Below the pieces are notes generated by a model. It saw only the letters and a program-made list of their open reading frames with translations. It did not search any database and was not told where the DNA came from. A stretch of 64,000 nucleotides of DNA. It comes from Paraburkholderia sp. IMGN_8. Lineage in GTDB: Bacteria > Pseudomonadota > Gammaproteobacteria > Burkholderiales > Burkholderiaceae. Location of the stretch: NCBI RefSeq assembly GCF_038050405.1, contig NZ_CP150900.1, positions 62,001 through 126,000 on the forward strand. The letters run 5' to 3'. Shown here piece by piece: positions 43,699 to 52,647 of the stretch; the stretch's first letter is position 1; each line of letters begins with the position of its first letter. The position numbers and the translations under genes are program-made.

Positions 43699-44001
43699 AT
43701 GTCTCAATATGCGGACCTCAAGGCGCAGATCGCCAAATTGCAGGCACAAGCAGAAGAAGCCCGGCGCACGGAAATCGACAATGTAGTCGCCGACATCCGC
43801 CAAAAGATCGCTGAATACGGTCTAACCGCGCAAGACCTCGGCTTCGCAGTCGCTGCCAAGCGCGGACGCCCGCCCAAGAAGGCACCGTTGCCGGCCAAGT
43901 ATCAGGATCCGAAGTCGGGCAATACATGGAGCGGGCGCGGCAAGCCGCCTAAGTGGATTGCCGGCAAAAATCGCGAGCGCTTTCTGATCGGTGCGGTTTG
44001 A
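43699..44001 (+). CDS. H-NS family nucleoid-associated protein
   Basis: A 100-residue protein. Residues about 1-45 are a coiled-coil dimer region (YADLKAQIAKLQAQAEEARR), then an AT-hook-like KRGRPPKK (residues 54-61), then the H-NS DNA-binding segment KYQDPKSGNTWSGRGKPPKWI (residues 67-87). It binds curved or AT-rich DNA and silences genes; many Burkholderiales carry several short paralogues such as this. RBS GGGGAG lies 9 bp before the ATG. It is isolated and followed by a bidirectional terminator. Confidence 0.92.
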   Translation: MSQYADLKAQIAKLQAQAEEARRTEIDNVVADIRQKIAEYGLTAQDLGFAVAAKRGRPPKKAPLPAKYQDPKSGNTWSGRGKPPKWIAGKNRERFLIGAV

Positions 44002-44105
44002 ACGGGGCACGGGGCGTATCGAAAGCCAATTGAAGGATTATTGGTGCTCGATCGTTTATTCGCTTCGCGGTAATTCTGACATGGAAGCGCATCCACACGG
44101 GCATT

Positions 44106-44135
44106 AAAAAAGCCGCCCTCGAAGGCGGCTTTTTC
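44106..44135. terminator. Bidirectional terminator after the H-NS-like gene
   Basis: AAAGCCGCC/GGCGGCTTT stem, loop CTCGAA, with five to six Ts on both strands. It also lies past the minus-strand glycosyltransferase gene. Confidence 0.93.
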
Positions 44136-44294
44136 TTAGAAGAAGCGGGGTTAACTCTGACATACCCGCTCGCGCAAACGATTCACATGACAATTTTGTT
44201 CGTGATTGGCGTGGGAATCGCGCAATCGGAAAGCGGCGCAAGCGGACGTAAGCGGCTGAGTGCAAAAAGAGCGTCAGCCGCTTTAGCGCGTCGA

Positions 44295-45359
44295 TCAACC
44301 TACTGCGACCTGGCGCAGTACCGGACGGCGAGTCGCTTCGATCAGTGCCGAATAGCCGTCGACATAATTCTGCGCCATCGTTTTCGAACTGAAGCGGCGC
44401 TCGAACTGCGCCCGAATCTCAGTGCGCGACAGCTCGTCCAGCCGTTGAAGCGCGGCAACCGCGCCTTGCACGTCTTCGACGATATAGCCGGTCACGCCGT
44501 GGTCGATCACTTCTGGCACCGAGCCGCGGTTGAACGCGATCACCGGCGTGCCGCAGGCCATCGATTCGATCATCACAAGGCCGAACGGCTCCGACCAGTC
44601 GATCGGGAACAGCAACGCCTTGGCGCCCGACAGGAACTCGGGCTTCTGCGCCTCGTTGATCTCGCCGACGAACTCGACGTGCGCCAGCGACAGCAACGGC
44701 TCGATTTCCTTCTTGAAGTATTCCTGGTCGACCTTGTCCACCTTGGCGGCGATCTTCAGCGGCAGACCGCTTTGTGCAGCGATCTTGATAGCTGTATCGA
44801 CGCGCTTCTCAGGACAGATACGGCCGAGGAACGCCAGATATTCCGGCTTCTTGTGCGTTTGCGGCGTCAGCAACTGGTCCGGCAGACCGTGATAAATCGT
44901 GTTCAGCCAGTTCGCCTGCGGCAGCGGCGTGCGTTGCGAGTCGGAAATCGACACCACCGGCACATGCGAGAAGGCGTCGAACACCGGCTGAAGCTCCGGC
45001 AAGTCCAGACGGCCGTGCAGCGTCGTCACGAATGGCGTGTCCATCGTGGTGAACAGGGGAAACGGCATGTAGTCGAGGTGGAAATGCAGCACGTCGAATT
45101 CGTGCGCGACCTTGCGCACCTTTTCCATCATCAGGACATGCGGAGCCAGCGCGTCGCGGATCGTCGGATCGAGGCGCAGCGCTCGCGGCCAGCAGGCGTC
45201 GAGGTTGGCGGATGTGACCGAGTCGCCGCTCGCGAACAGCGTAACGTCGTGGCCGAGGTCGACCAGCGCTTCGGTCAGGTACGACACGACGCGTTCGGTG
45301 CCGCCGTAAAATTTCGGCGGGACGGCTTCGTACAACGGCGCAATTTGTGCGATTCGCAT
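44295..45359 (-). CDS. GT4-family glycosyltransferase
   Basis: A 354-residue GT-B enzyme of the GT4 type. N-terminal landmarks are KFYGGTERVVSYLTEAL and DVLHFHLDYM, and C-terminal ones YLAFLGRICPEKRVDTAIKIA and DWSEPFGLVMIESMACGTPVIAF, the E-(x7)-E nucleotide-sugar-binding motif. It most resembles small GT4 enzymes annotated as glycosyltransferase in Burkholderia, of unknown acceptor. The ATG at 45359 is preceded by AGGAG. It reads away from flhDC, with a 717-bp divergent gap between them. Confidence 0.9.
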   Translation of the reverse strand: MRIAQIAPLYEAVPPKFYGGTERVVSYLTEALVDLGHDVTLFASGDSVTSANLDACWPRALRLDPTIRDALAPHVLMMEKVRKVAHEFDVLHFHLDYMPFPLFTTMDTPFVTTLHGRLDLPELQPVFDAFSHVPVVSISDSQRTPLPQANWLNTIYHGLPDQLLTPQTHKKPEYLAFLGRICPEKRVDTAIKIAAQSGLPLKIAAKVDKVDQEYFKKEIEPLLSLAHVEFVGEINEAQKPEFLSGAKALLFPIDWSEPFGLVMIESMACGTPVIAFNRGSVPEVIDHGVTGYIVEDVQGAVAALQRLDELSRTEIRAQFERRFSSKTMAQNYVDGYSALIEATRRPVLRQVAVG

Positions 45360-45879
45360 GCGTTTTCTCCTGTTCACAACGGCTTCGCACAACGGCGCTC
45401 GAATGGAGCGAGGAGCGAATGCCGGACGGACGGTTGGGCGCGGTAAGCCGCCGCCCGGGGGTGCTCCGAACCTGTATCGGGTAATCCCTGAGGCTCATTA
45501 TCGGGGTTGGCCGGGCCAATTCGAGGTATTTTTTCAAACGCTTAATGTTGTTACAGCGCGAAACATGATGCGTTACAGGTAGGCTGGATGGGTGTCCCGA
45601 TAGTCGTGAAGAAAGACCGGCTGGGTAGCCAAACGCTTTAAACGCTTCGGAAAGCGATGGAAGGACGCCCGGCGGGCTGGACACGGCGCCTGCGTCAGGC
45701 GCGTTGCATAGAAGTGAAAACGTCTTATAATTCTTACTCACCATTGCACGGTGCGGATCATGAGCCTTCGGTGGCTCACCGTTCGGCACACATCGTACCG
45801 GCCGCAGAAATCTCCCTGGCGCATCGCAACTCGCGAACTACGCGCTTTTTCAACCCGAATATTCCTTTCCGATTGGCCC

Positions 45880-45902
45880 GTTGTAGGAAAAATTCCTACA
45901 AC
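45880..45902. promoter_or_regulatory. GTTGTAGGAA-AAA-TTCCTACAAC palindrome before flhDC
   Basis: Perfect 10-bp inverted arms around AAA, about 175 bp upstream of flhD. The core TAGGAA-N3-TTCCTA resembles operators of NarL/FixJ-type response regulators and the RcsAB box in enterobacterial flhDC. The similarity is by eye only. Confidence 0.5.
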
Positions 45903-45904
45903 AA

Positions 45905-45922
45905 TGACGGATTAATCCGTCA
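45905..45922. promoter_or_regulatory. TGACGGATTAATCCGTCA perfect palindrome before flhDC
   Basis: An 18-bp perfect palindrome two bases from the first one. Dyad sites of this type are usually bound by a dimeric regulator such as a TetR, GntR or MarR protein. The regulator is unknown. Confidence 0.5.
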
Positions 45923-46076
45923 AACAGGCTGGGTGTCTGTCCGATTTTCGTCCGCTCCCCCTTTCGACACAATGCTCCCAACACCAGAAACGAGCCGATT
46001 CGTGCGGTTTAAGTGCGCGCGTTCGAGCAAACGTTTCCGAAACGGCCTGACCAGCCAGATATACCCCGGGGGAATC

Positions 46077-46397
46077 ATGAGCGCGACAAGCGAAATGCTC
46101 AATGAGATCAGAGAAGTAAACCTGTCTTATCTCCTGCTCGCGCAGCGTCTGTTGCGCGAAGACAAGCCGATGGGCATGTTCCGCATGGGGATTTCGGACC
46201 AGTTAGCCGATGTGCTCGCCAATCTGTCGTTGGCGCAGACCGTCAAGCTGGCGGCGTCCAATCAGGTGTTGTGCCGTTTCCGTTTCGATGACCATGCGGT
46301 TCTGTCCGCTCTCGCCGACAAAGGCAAATCCAGCGCCGTGGCTCAGGCGCATTCCGCGATCCTGATGGCTAGCCAGCCGGTCGAACAACTCGGCTGA
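46077..46397 (+). CDS. flhD: Flagellar master regulator subunit FlhD
   Basis: A 106-residue protein. The stretch SYLLLAQRLLREDKPMGMFRMGIS with LADVLANLSLAQTVKLAASNQVLCRFRF is the FlhD family core, involved in the FlhD4C2 complex that turns on class II flagellar genes. The ATG at 46077 follows GGGGGAATC. Together with flhC 51 bp downstream it forms the flhDC operon. The shortness at the C-terminus is normal for betaproteobacteria. Confidence 0.95.
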   Translation: MSATSEMLNEIREVNLSYLLLAQRLLREDKPMGMFRMGISDQLADVLANLSLAQTVKLAASNQVLCRFRFDDHAVLSALADKGKSSAVAQAHSAILMASQPVEQLG

Positions 46398-46448
46398 TGG
46401 CAGCTTGCATCTCAAATAAAGCAATCAGGACGTGGGAAATGCAAACGG

Positions 46449-47009
46449 ATGGCCTATAAAAGCGTAGTGCTCGAAGTCAGGGAAATCACCCTGGCGATCG
46501 AATTGATAGAACTCGGCGCGCGTTTGCAGTTGCTGGAGGCGGAAACCAGCCTTTCGCGCGACCGGCTCATCAAGCTGTACAAGGAGCTGAAGGGGGTTTC
46601 GCCACCCAAGGGCATGCTGCCGTTTTCGACCGACTGGTTCATGACCTGGCAGCCGAACTTTCACTCCTCCCTGTTCTACAACATCTACCGTTTCATGGCA
46701 GGCCACGGCGGCTGCCTGACGATCCAGTCGATCGTGAAGAGCTACCGGCTCTATCTGGAGCACGTCCACCTGCACGACGACGAACCCGTGCTCAGTCTCA
46801 CGCGCGCCTGGACGCTGGTGCGCTTTTTCGACTCCGGCATGCTGCAAATGACCGCCTGCTGCCGTTGCGGCGGACACTTTGTCGCGCATGCGCACGATCC
46901 GCAGCACGCTTTCGTCTGCGGGCTGTGCCAGCCGCCCTCGCGGGCCGGTAAGACAAAGAAATTCGCCGACGCCCGGGCCCGCGAGAGCCTGGCCGCCCTC
47001 GCGGTTTGA
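46449..47009 (+). CDS. flhC: Flagellar master regulator subunit FlhC
   Basis: A 186-residue DNA-binding subunit of the FlhDC master activator. N-terminal LIELGARLQLLEAETSLSRDRLIKLYKELKG and GMLPFSTDWFMTWQPNFHSS are hallmarks. The C-terminal zinc site is formed by CCRCGGHF (residues about 137-144) and CGLC about 20 residues later, as in E. coli FlhC. It acts with FlhD to recruit RNA polymerase to class II flagellar promoters. Downstream, motA has its own sigma-28 promoter. Confidence 0.96.
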   Translation: MAYKSVVLEVREITLAIELIELGARLQLLEAETSLSRDRLIKLYKELKGVSPPKGMLPFSTDWFMTWQPNFHSSLFYNIYRFMAGHGGCLTIQSIVKSYRLYLEHVHLHDDEPVLSLTRAWTLVRFFDSGMLQMTACCRCGGHFVAHAHDPQHAFVCGLCQPPSRAGKTKKFADARARESLAALAV

Positions 47010-47152
47010 GCGGCGCGCCGGCCGCCAACCCGGCGCCAACCCGCGCCCGCAACGCGTATCCCCGTCCGGCCGGCCTCGCAGCCCGATCGCGCGGCGCCCG
47101 TCCTGTTTAACGCGCCTGTGGTTTACACCGGGGTGACACGCTGCTTTTCCGT

Positions 47153-47179
47153 CAAAGTTTTCTGCTCCGTTGCCGTAAA
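47153..47179 (+). promoter_or_regulatory. Sigma-28 (FliA) promoter of motA
   Basis: CAAAGTTT (-35, 47153-47160), 11-bp spacer (47161-47171), GCCGTAAA (-10, 47172-47179), against TAAAGTTT-N11-GCCGATAA. Seven of eight and six of eight positions match by eye. It is 46 bp upstream of the GTG start of motA. Confidence 0.85.
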
Positions 47180-47224
47180 CCAGATTAACGACGGTGACCG
47201 TCGCTTCTTTGTGAGGGCTCGGCA

Positions 47225-48085
47225 GTGCTGATTTTCGTGGGAACACTCGTGACGCTGTTGTCTGTCTTCGGCGGTTATGCGCTGGAAGGCGGCCATCTCG
47301 GCGCGCTGTTGCAGCCCGTCGAAGTGCTGATGATCGTCGGTGCCGGACTCGGTGCGTTCATTCTCGGCAACGGGATGAAGACCATCAAGGCGACGGTGCG
47401 CGTCATTCCAACCCTCTTCAAGGGCGCGAAGTACAACAAGGACGTCTATATGGAGCTGATGGCGCTCCTCTACGTCCTGCTGGCCAAGGCGCGCAAGGAA
47501 GGCACGCTGACGCTGGAAGCCGACATCGACGATCCGTCGAAGAGCCCGATTTTCACCCAGTATCCGAAGATCCTCGCCGACAAACACATCATCGAGTTCC
47601 TGACCGACTACCTGCGGTTGATGGTGGGCGGCAACATGAACGCTTTCGAGATCGAAAGTCTGATGGACGAGGAGATCGAGACGCATCACCAGGAAGGCGA
47701 AGCGCCGGCGCATGCCTTGACCAAGGTCGGCGACGCGATGCCGGCGTTCGGGATCGTCGCCGCGGTGATGGGCGTGGTGCACACCATGGCCTCGGCCGAC
47801 AAGCCGCCCGCGATTCTCGGCGAGATGATCGCCCAGGCACTGGTCGGCACCTTCCTCGGGATTCTGCTTTCGTACGGGTTGATCGGGCCGCTCGCGAGCG
47901 TCGCCGAACAGCGCGTGACCGAATCGACCAAGATGTTCCAGTGCATCAAGGTGACGATTCTCGCGAGTCTGAACGGCTATGCGCCGGCGATCGCCGTCGA
48001 ATTCGGCCGCAAGGTGCTCTTCTCGACCGAACGCCCGTCGTTCGCCGAGCTGGAAGAGCACGTGCGCCGCGTCAAAGCCAAGTAA
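47225..48085 (+). CDS. motA: Flagellar motor stator protein MotA
   Basis: A 286-residue inner-membrane protein that with MotB forms the proton-driven stator of the flagellar motor. Hydrophobic segments are at about residues 1-20, 33-50, 165-185 and 195-220. The long cytoplasmic loop carries the rotor-facing charges, and the C-terminal tail is typical. The conserved VGDAMPAFGIVAAVMGVVHTM is at about 170-190. The start is a GTG at 47225; the upstream frame does not extend it. motB begins 21 bp after the stop. Confidence 0.96.
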   Translation: MLIFVGTLVTLLSVFGGYALEGGHLGALLQPVEVLMIVGAGLGAFILGNGMKTIKATVRVIPTLFKGAKYNKDVYMELMALLYVLLAKARKEGTLTLEADIDDPSKSPIFTQYPKILADKHIIEFLTDYLRLMVGGNMNAFEIESLMDEEIETHHQEGEAPAHALTKVGDAMPAFGIVAAVMGVVHTMASADKPPAILGEMIAQALVGTFLGILLSYGLIGPLASVAEQRVTESTKMFQCIKVTILASLNGYAPAIAVEFGRKVLFSTERPSFAELEEHVRRVKAK

Positions 48086-48106
48086 CGGGCGCCGGGAACC
48101 GAATCG

Positions 48107-49108
48107 ATGAGCAAGGACAAAGACCGCGCCATTGTCGTCAAGCGTTCCGCGCCGGCCAAGAAAGGCCATCACGGCGGCGCGTGGAAGCTCGCGTATGCGG
48201 ATTTCATGACCGCGATGATGGCGTTCTTTCTGCTGATGTGGCTGCTGAGTTCGGCCTCCACCGTGCAGTTGAAGGGCATCGCCGATTACTTCAACCAGCC
48301 GTTGAAGATCACGCTGTGGGGCGGCGATCGCAGCGCTGAGGATTCGAGCATTCTGAAGGGCGGCGGCCGCGACATCTCGACCGACGCGCAAGGCGTGACG
48401 CGTTCCACCGACGGTTCGGCGAGCCGCGCCGAGCGTACCGCGTCGCATAACAATGAGGAATCGGTCAAGCAGCTGAAGGGCGAACTGGAACGCCGTGAGC
48501 AGGTTCGCCTGCACGACCTCCAGGTCAAGCTGATGGCCGCGATCGAAGCGAATCCGGTGCTGCGCCAGTTCAAGCAGCAGATTCGCATCGACTCGACGCT
48601 GACCGGCCTGCGCATCGAAATCGTCGACTCGCAGAAGCGGCCGATGTTCGCGACCGCGAGAGACGTGGTTGAACCGTACATGCGCGACATCCTGCGCGAA
48701 ATCGGCCACACGCTGAACGACGTGCCGAACCGCATCATCGTGCAGGGTCACACCGACGCGGCGCAATACGCGGGTGGCGAGAAGGGCTACAGCAACTGGG
48801 AACTGTCCGCGGACCGCGCCAATGCGTCGCGCCGCGAGCTGATCGCCGGAGGCATGGACGAGGCGAAGGTCATGCGCGTGCTCGGCCTCGCGTCGACCCA
48901 GAACCTGAACAAGGCGGACCCGATGGATCCGGAAAACCGCCGCATCAGCATCATCGTGCTGAACAGGAAGTCGGAGGAGGCGCTTGACCATGACGACTCC
49001 ACCACGACCACCTTGTCGGACGACGCAGCCGGCTCGAAGCCGCTGCTGCAAAAGCTTGCGCAACCGGTGACGGTTGCACCGAAGGCGCCGGCAACGGCGG
49101 CCAAGTAA
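48107..49108 (+). CDS. motB: Flagellar motor stator protein MotB
   Basis: A 333-residue stator subunit anchored to peptidoglycan. The single membrane segment contains the essential proton-binding aspartate at residue 32 in AYADFMTAMMAFFLLMW. The C-terminal OmpA-like domain includes RIIVQGHTDAAQYA and SADRANASRRELIAGG, the peptidoglycan-binding signature. A charged linker of about 100 residues joins them. The ATG at 48107 follows GGGAACCGAATCG. The Thr/Ser-rich C-terminal tail is longer than in E. coli MotB. Confidence 0.96.
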   Translation: MSKDKDRAIVVKRSAPAKKGHHGGAWKLAYADFMTAMMAFFLLMWLLSSASTVQLKGIADYFNQPLKITLWGGDRSAEDSSILKGGGRDISTDAQGVTRSTDGSASRAERTASHNNEESVKQLKGELERREQVRLHDLQVKLMAAIEANPVLRQFKQQIRIDSTLTGLRIEIVDSQKRPMFATARDVVEPYMRDILREIGHTLNDVPNRIIVQGHTDAAQYAGGEKGYSNWELSADRANASRRELIAGGMDEAKVMRVLGLASTQNLNKADPMDPENRRISIIVLNRKSEEALDHDDSTTTTLSDDAAGSKPLLQKLAQPVTVAPKAPATAAK

Positions 49109-49188
49109 CAGACAGCGATTGCCGGTGCGCGTTTCCTGCGAGGCGGGAAATGCCCGGCGATCCATAGCGTAAGTGCAGCGAGGTTTTC

Positions 49189-49566
49189 ATGATCAGGCAC
49201 ATTCTGGCAATCGACGATTCGGCATCGATGCGGCAAATCCTCGCCGCAACGCTGACGACGGCCGGCTATGAAGTGACGCTCGCGGCGGACGGCAACGAAG
49301 GGCTCGAGAACGCGCTCGCCATGTCGTTCGACCTCGTGCTGACCGACCAGCACATGCCGGGCAGGACCGGCCTCGATCTGATCGCCGCGCTGCGCGGCAA
49401 CCCGGCCTACCAGGCGACGCCCATCCTCGTCCTCACGACGGAATCGGGCGAGCCGTTCAAGGCGGCGGCGCGCGCTGTGGGTGCGACCGGCTGGATAGAA
49501 AAGCCGCTCGACCCCGACATGTTGACCGAACTGGTGGCGGCGTTAGGCGAATCAGACCAGGCATGA
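49189..49566 (+). CDS. cheY: Chemotaxis response regulator (first CheY)
   Basis: A 125-residue single receiver domain. The acidic pocket is Asp9-Asp10, the phosphoacceptor Asp53 in VLTDQHMP, Thr in VLTTES and Lys105 in IEKP. It differs somewhat from the second CheY near 57733, being closer to a general receiver and lying directly before cheA. It would exchange phosphate with CheA and act either on the switch or as a sink. RBS GCAGCGAGG. Confidence 0.9.
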   Translation: MIRHILAIDDSASMRQILAATLTTAGYEVTLAADGNEGLENALAMSFDLVLTDQHMPGRTGLDLIAALRGNPAYQATPILVLTTESGEPFKAAARAVGATGWIEKPLDPDMLTELVAALGESDQA

Positions 49567-49573
49567 GATCCAG

Positions 49574-49657
49574 ATGAGCGCCACCTTTACACAAGTTATA
49601 GAAGCTTTCGACGCGGCGGCACGGCAGCCCAAGCCTAGACAGGAACTCTCGCGGTGA
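49574..49657 (+). CDS. Possible small open frame (27 codons) between cheY and cheA
   Basis: ATG at 49574 opens 27 residues (MSATFTQVIEAFDAAARQPK then a short basic tail) to a stop at 49657, with GAGATCCAG before it. It lies in the short cheY-cheA spacer and could be a leader peptide, a gene remnant or chance. Only the reading frame and the near RBS support it. Confidence 0.25.
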   Translation: MSATFTQVIEAFDAAARQPKPRQELSR

Positions 49658-49664
49658 CCCAGGC

Positions 49665-52007
49665 ATGACACTCGACATCACTCAGTTCTATCAGACGTTC
49701 TTCGACGAAGCGGACGAATTGCTCGCGCAGATGGAGCAGTTGCTGCTCAATCTGGATATCGCACACCCGGACCCCGAAGACCTCGCGGCGATTTTCCGCG
49801 CGGCGCATTCGATCAAGGGCGGCGCGGCGACGTTCGGTTTTACAGCGCTGACGGAAACGACCCACATTCTCGAATCGCTGCTCGACCGCGCGCGCAATAA
49901 CGAACTCGTGCTGCGCAAGGACATGATCGACACGTTCCTCGAAACCAAGGACGTGTTGTCGGGCCAGCTCGCCGACTACCGCGCGAGCGCCGAGCCGGAC
50001 GCGGCGGTCGCCCGCGCGATCTGCGCGAAGCTCGAACAGTTGCACGCGGAGAGCCGTTTCGGCGGCGCGCCGGCGGAGCCGGCTCCGGTTCCGGCAGCAG
50101 CAGTTGCAACGGCAGCACCAGCAGTACAAGCAGCACCGGTAGAACCACCGGCAGCAGTACAAGGCGGCACCCCGCCGGAGCACGTCGTCGAACAGGCGGT
50201 GCAGGCGGCGGGCGAATGGACTGACGGCGAACCGGCACAGACCGGGCAAGCCGCGGGAGCCGGCGATGCAAACGAAAGCGCCGGCCCCCATCTGAAAATT
50301 ACGCTACGGGGCGTGGATGAGAAGGACCAGGAACTGCTGGCCGAAGAGCTCGGCAACCTGGGGAACATCGTCGGGCAGGTCAAGAGCGGCGGCGATCTGA
50401 CGCTGTGGCTCGCGACCGATGTGAGCTCCGACGACATTATCGCCGTGTGCTGTTTCGTGATCGACGAAAGTCAGATCTCGATCAGCCGCGGTGCGGCACC
50501 GGCCGACGATACCCAGCAAGGCGAACCTGGAACGCCGGACGCTGAGCATTCGACGCCGGTGCAAGCAGCACAGGTAACACAGGCAGCACAGGCAGCGTAC
50601 GCAGCACCGGTGGAGCAGACAGCATCGTCGGCACCGGCGGCCGACTCCGCTGCGTCCACTCGCTCCGCCACGCACGGTCTGTTCGACGCGTCGGCGCAAC
50701 AGCCGAATGCGCCGGCAGCCCACGCACCGGCACCCGCGCCGGCGGCGAATGCGGCCGCACCGGCCGCTCCCGCCGAACAGGACCGCAAGGCGCGTCCGGC
50801 CGCGGCGGCAGGCGGCGCGGAAGGCAGCTCGATTCGCGTCGGCGTCGAGAAGGTCGATCAGCTGATCAACCTGGTCGGCGAACTGGTGATCACCCAGGCG
50901 ATGTTGGCCGAGACCACCAGCACGTTCGATCCGGCATTGCACGACCGCCTCTTCAACGGCATGGCGCAACTCGAGCGCAACGCGCGCGATCTGCAGGAAG
51001 CGGTGATGTCGATCCGCATGATGCCGATGGATTACGTGTTCAGCCGCTTCCCGCGCCTGGTGCGCGATCTGGCGGCGAAACTCGGCAAGGAAGTGGAACT
51101 CGTCACCTTCGGTCAGGCGACCGAACTCGACAAGAGCCTCATCGAACGGATCATCGATCCGTTGACCCACCTCGTGCGCAACAGTCTCGACCACGGCATC
51201 GAAACCGTGGAAGCGCGGCGTGCGGCGGGCAAGGATTCGACCGGCCAGCTGGTGCTGTCGGCCGCGCATCACGGCGGCAACATCGTCATCGAAGTCAGCG
51301 ACGACGGCGCCGGCTTGCGCCGCGACAAGATTCTCGCGAAGGCCGCCAAACAGGGCATGCAGGTCAGCGAAAGCATGACCGACGAAGAAGTCTGGAACCT
51401 GATCTTCCTGCCGGGCTTCTCGACGGCGGAGCAGGTGACGGACGTGTCGGGCCGCGGCGTCGGCATGGACGTGGTGAAGCGCAACATCCAGTCGATGGGT
51501 GGTCACGTGGAAATCACCTCGCATGCGGGCAAGGGCAGCACCACACGGATCGTCTTACCGCTCACGCTGGCGATTCTCGACGGCATGTCGGTGAAGGTCG
51601 GCAACGAGATCTTCATTCTGCCGCTGAACTTCGTGATGGAGTCGCTGCAACCGCGAGCCGAAGACATCTACACGGTGGCCAACGGCGAGCGCGTGGTGCG
51701 CGTGCGCGGTGAATATCTGCCGCTCGTCGCGCTGCACGAAGTGTTCTCGGTCGAAGACGCGAAACGGGAACCGACGCAAGGCATCGTCACCATCATGCAA
51801 ACCGAAGGGCGCCGCTTCGCGATGCTGATCGACGAGCTGGTCGGCCAGCAGCAGGTGGTCGTGAAGAATCTGGAAACGAACTACCGCAAGGTGCACGGCA
51901 TTTCCGCCGCAACCATTCTCGGCGACGGCAGTGTCGCGCTGATCGTGGACGTGGCGGCGTTGAACCGCGAGACCCGCAACGCGCATGGCGCGATGAGCCT
52001 CGCGTGA
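49665..52007 (+). CDS. cheA: Chemotaxis sensor histidine kinase CheA
   Basis: A 780-residue cytoplasmic kinase of the chemotaxis core complex. P1 carries the phosphorylated His48 in FRAAHSIKGG. A P2-like domain spans about 205-285, flanked by Ala/Pro/Gln-rich linkers (about 130-200 and 290-380). The dimerisation domain begins near 385 with GVEKVDQLINLVGELVITQ. The ATPase domain has NSLDHGIE (N-box, about 505), DDGAGL and GRGVGMDVV (about 596). The C-terminal P5 (from about 640) is the CheW-like receptor-coupling domain. The long low-complexity linkers are a notable feature. The ATG at 49665 is 98 bp after cheY. Confidence 0.96.
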   Translation: MTLDITQFYQTFFDEADELLAQMEQLLLNLDIAHPDPEDLAAIFRAAHSIKGGAATFGFTALTETTHILESLLDRARNNELVLRKDMIDTFLETKDVLSGQLADYRASAEPDAAVARAICAKLEQLHAESRFGGAPAEPAPVPAAAVATAAPAVQAAPVEPPAAVQGGTPPEHVVEQAVQAAGEWTDGEPAQTGQAAGAGDANESAGPHLKITLRGVDEKDQELLAEELGNLGNIVGQVKSGGDLTLWLATDVSSDDIIAVCCFVIDESQISISRGAAPADDTQQGEPGTPDAEHSTPVQAAQVTQAAQAAYAAPVEQTASSAPAADSAASTRSATHGLFDASAQQPNAPAAHAPAPAPAANAAAPAAPAEQDRKARPAAAAGGAEGSSIRVGVEKVDQLINLVGELVITQAMLAETTSTFDPALHDRLFNGMAQLERNARDLQEAVMSIRMMPMDYVFSRFPRLVRDLAAKLGKEVELVTFGQATELDKSLIERIIDPLTHLVRNSLDHGIETVEARRAAGKDSTGQLVLSAAHHGGNIVIEVSDDGAGLRRDKILAKAAKQGMQVSESMTDEEVWNLIFLPGFSTAEQVTDVSGRGVGMDVVKRNIQSMGGHVEITSHAGKGSTTRIVLPLTLAILDGMSVKVGNEIFILPLNFVMESLQPRAEDIYTVANGERVVRVRGEYLPLVALHEVFSVEDAKREPTQGIVTIMQTEGRRFAMLIDELVGQQQVVVKNLETNYRKVHGISAATILGDGSVALIVDVAALNRETRNAHGAMSLA

Positions 52008-52067
52008 CGTTCATGACACTCGCAACACTTACTCAATTCATTTCATCCCAACCGTTTGGGGGCTAAC

Positions 52068-52604
52068 GTGGCAGAAGTCCAATCCATCAATTCGAGCGTC
52101 GCGAACGCGAGCGGTACGAATGGCCGCCGCGACGCGCAGCAGGCGGACGCCGGCGGTCAGGAATTCCTCGTCTTCACGCTCGGCGCCGAAGAGTACGGCA
52201 TCGACATCCTCAAGGTGCAGGAAATCCGCGGCTACGACAACGTGACGCGTATCGCCAATGCGCCGGAATTCATCAAAGGCGTGATCAATCTGCGCGGCAT
52301 CATCGTGCCGATCGTCGACATGCGCATCAAGTTCCATCTGGGCCGCGTCGAGTACGACCACCAGACCGTCGTGATCATTCTGAACGTCGCGCATCGCGTG
52401 GTCGGGATGGTGGTGGACGGCGTGTCGGACGTGCTGACGCTCGCCACCGATCAGATCATGCCGGCGCCGGAATTCGGCGCCACGCTGACGACCGAGTACC
52501 TCACGGGTCTGGGCACCGTCGACGGCCGCATGCTGATCCTGATGGACATCGAGAAGCTGATGACCAGCCGTGAAATGGCGCTGATCGAAACGCTCGCCGG
52601 CTAA
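52068..52604 (+). CDS. cheW: Chemotaxis coupling protein CheW
   Basis: A 178-residue SH3-like double-barrel adaptor linking receptors and CheA. It has a 30-residue N-terminal extension, then [46 protein letters not shown], the family core. The start is GTG at 52068, with GGGGG five bases before it; an earlier TTG in frame is less likely. It is 60 bp after cheA. The C-terminus includes ILMDIEKLM. Confidence 0.95.
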   Translation: MAEVQSINSSVANASGTNGRRDAQQADAGGQEFLVFTLGAEEYGIDILKVQEIRGYDNVTRIANAPEFIKGVINLRGIIVPIVDMRIKFHLGRVEYDHQTVVIILNVAHRVVGMVVDGVSDVLTLATDQIMPAPEFGATLTTEYLTGLGTVDGRMLILMDIEKLMTSREMALIETLAG

Positions 52605-52647
52605 GCGGCTGTTGCACGAACGAGAGACTGGAAGAGGGAGCATTGAG

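Larger units (their letters stand above)
45360..46076. other. Long divergent regulatory region upstream of flhDC
   Basis: About 717 bp with no gene. It holds a candidate -10 TATAAT (45726-45731) with TTGCAT fifteen bases upstream (45705-45710), two neighbouring palindromes (45880-45922), and a GC-poor centre. A long untranslated leader is normal for flhDC genes, where many regulators act. Other promoters could not be chosen with confidence. Confidence 0.55.

Noticed and set aside
47123..49165. A 680-codon minus-strand frame opposite motA and motB
   Set aside because: Shadow of the plus-strand stator genes; composition typical of antisense of GC-rich genes.
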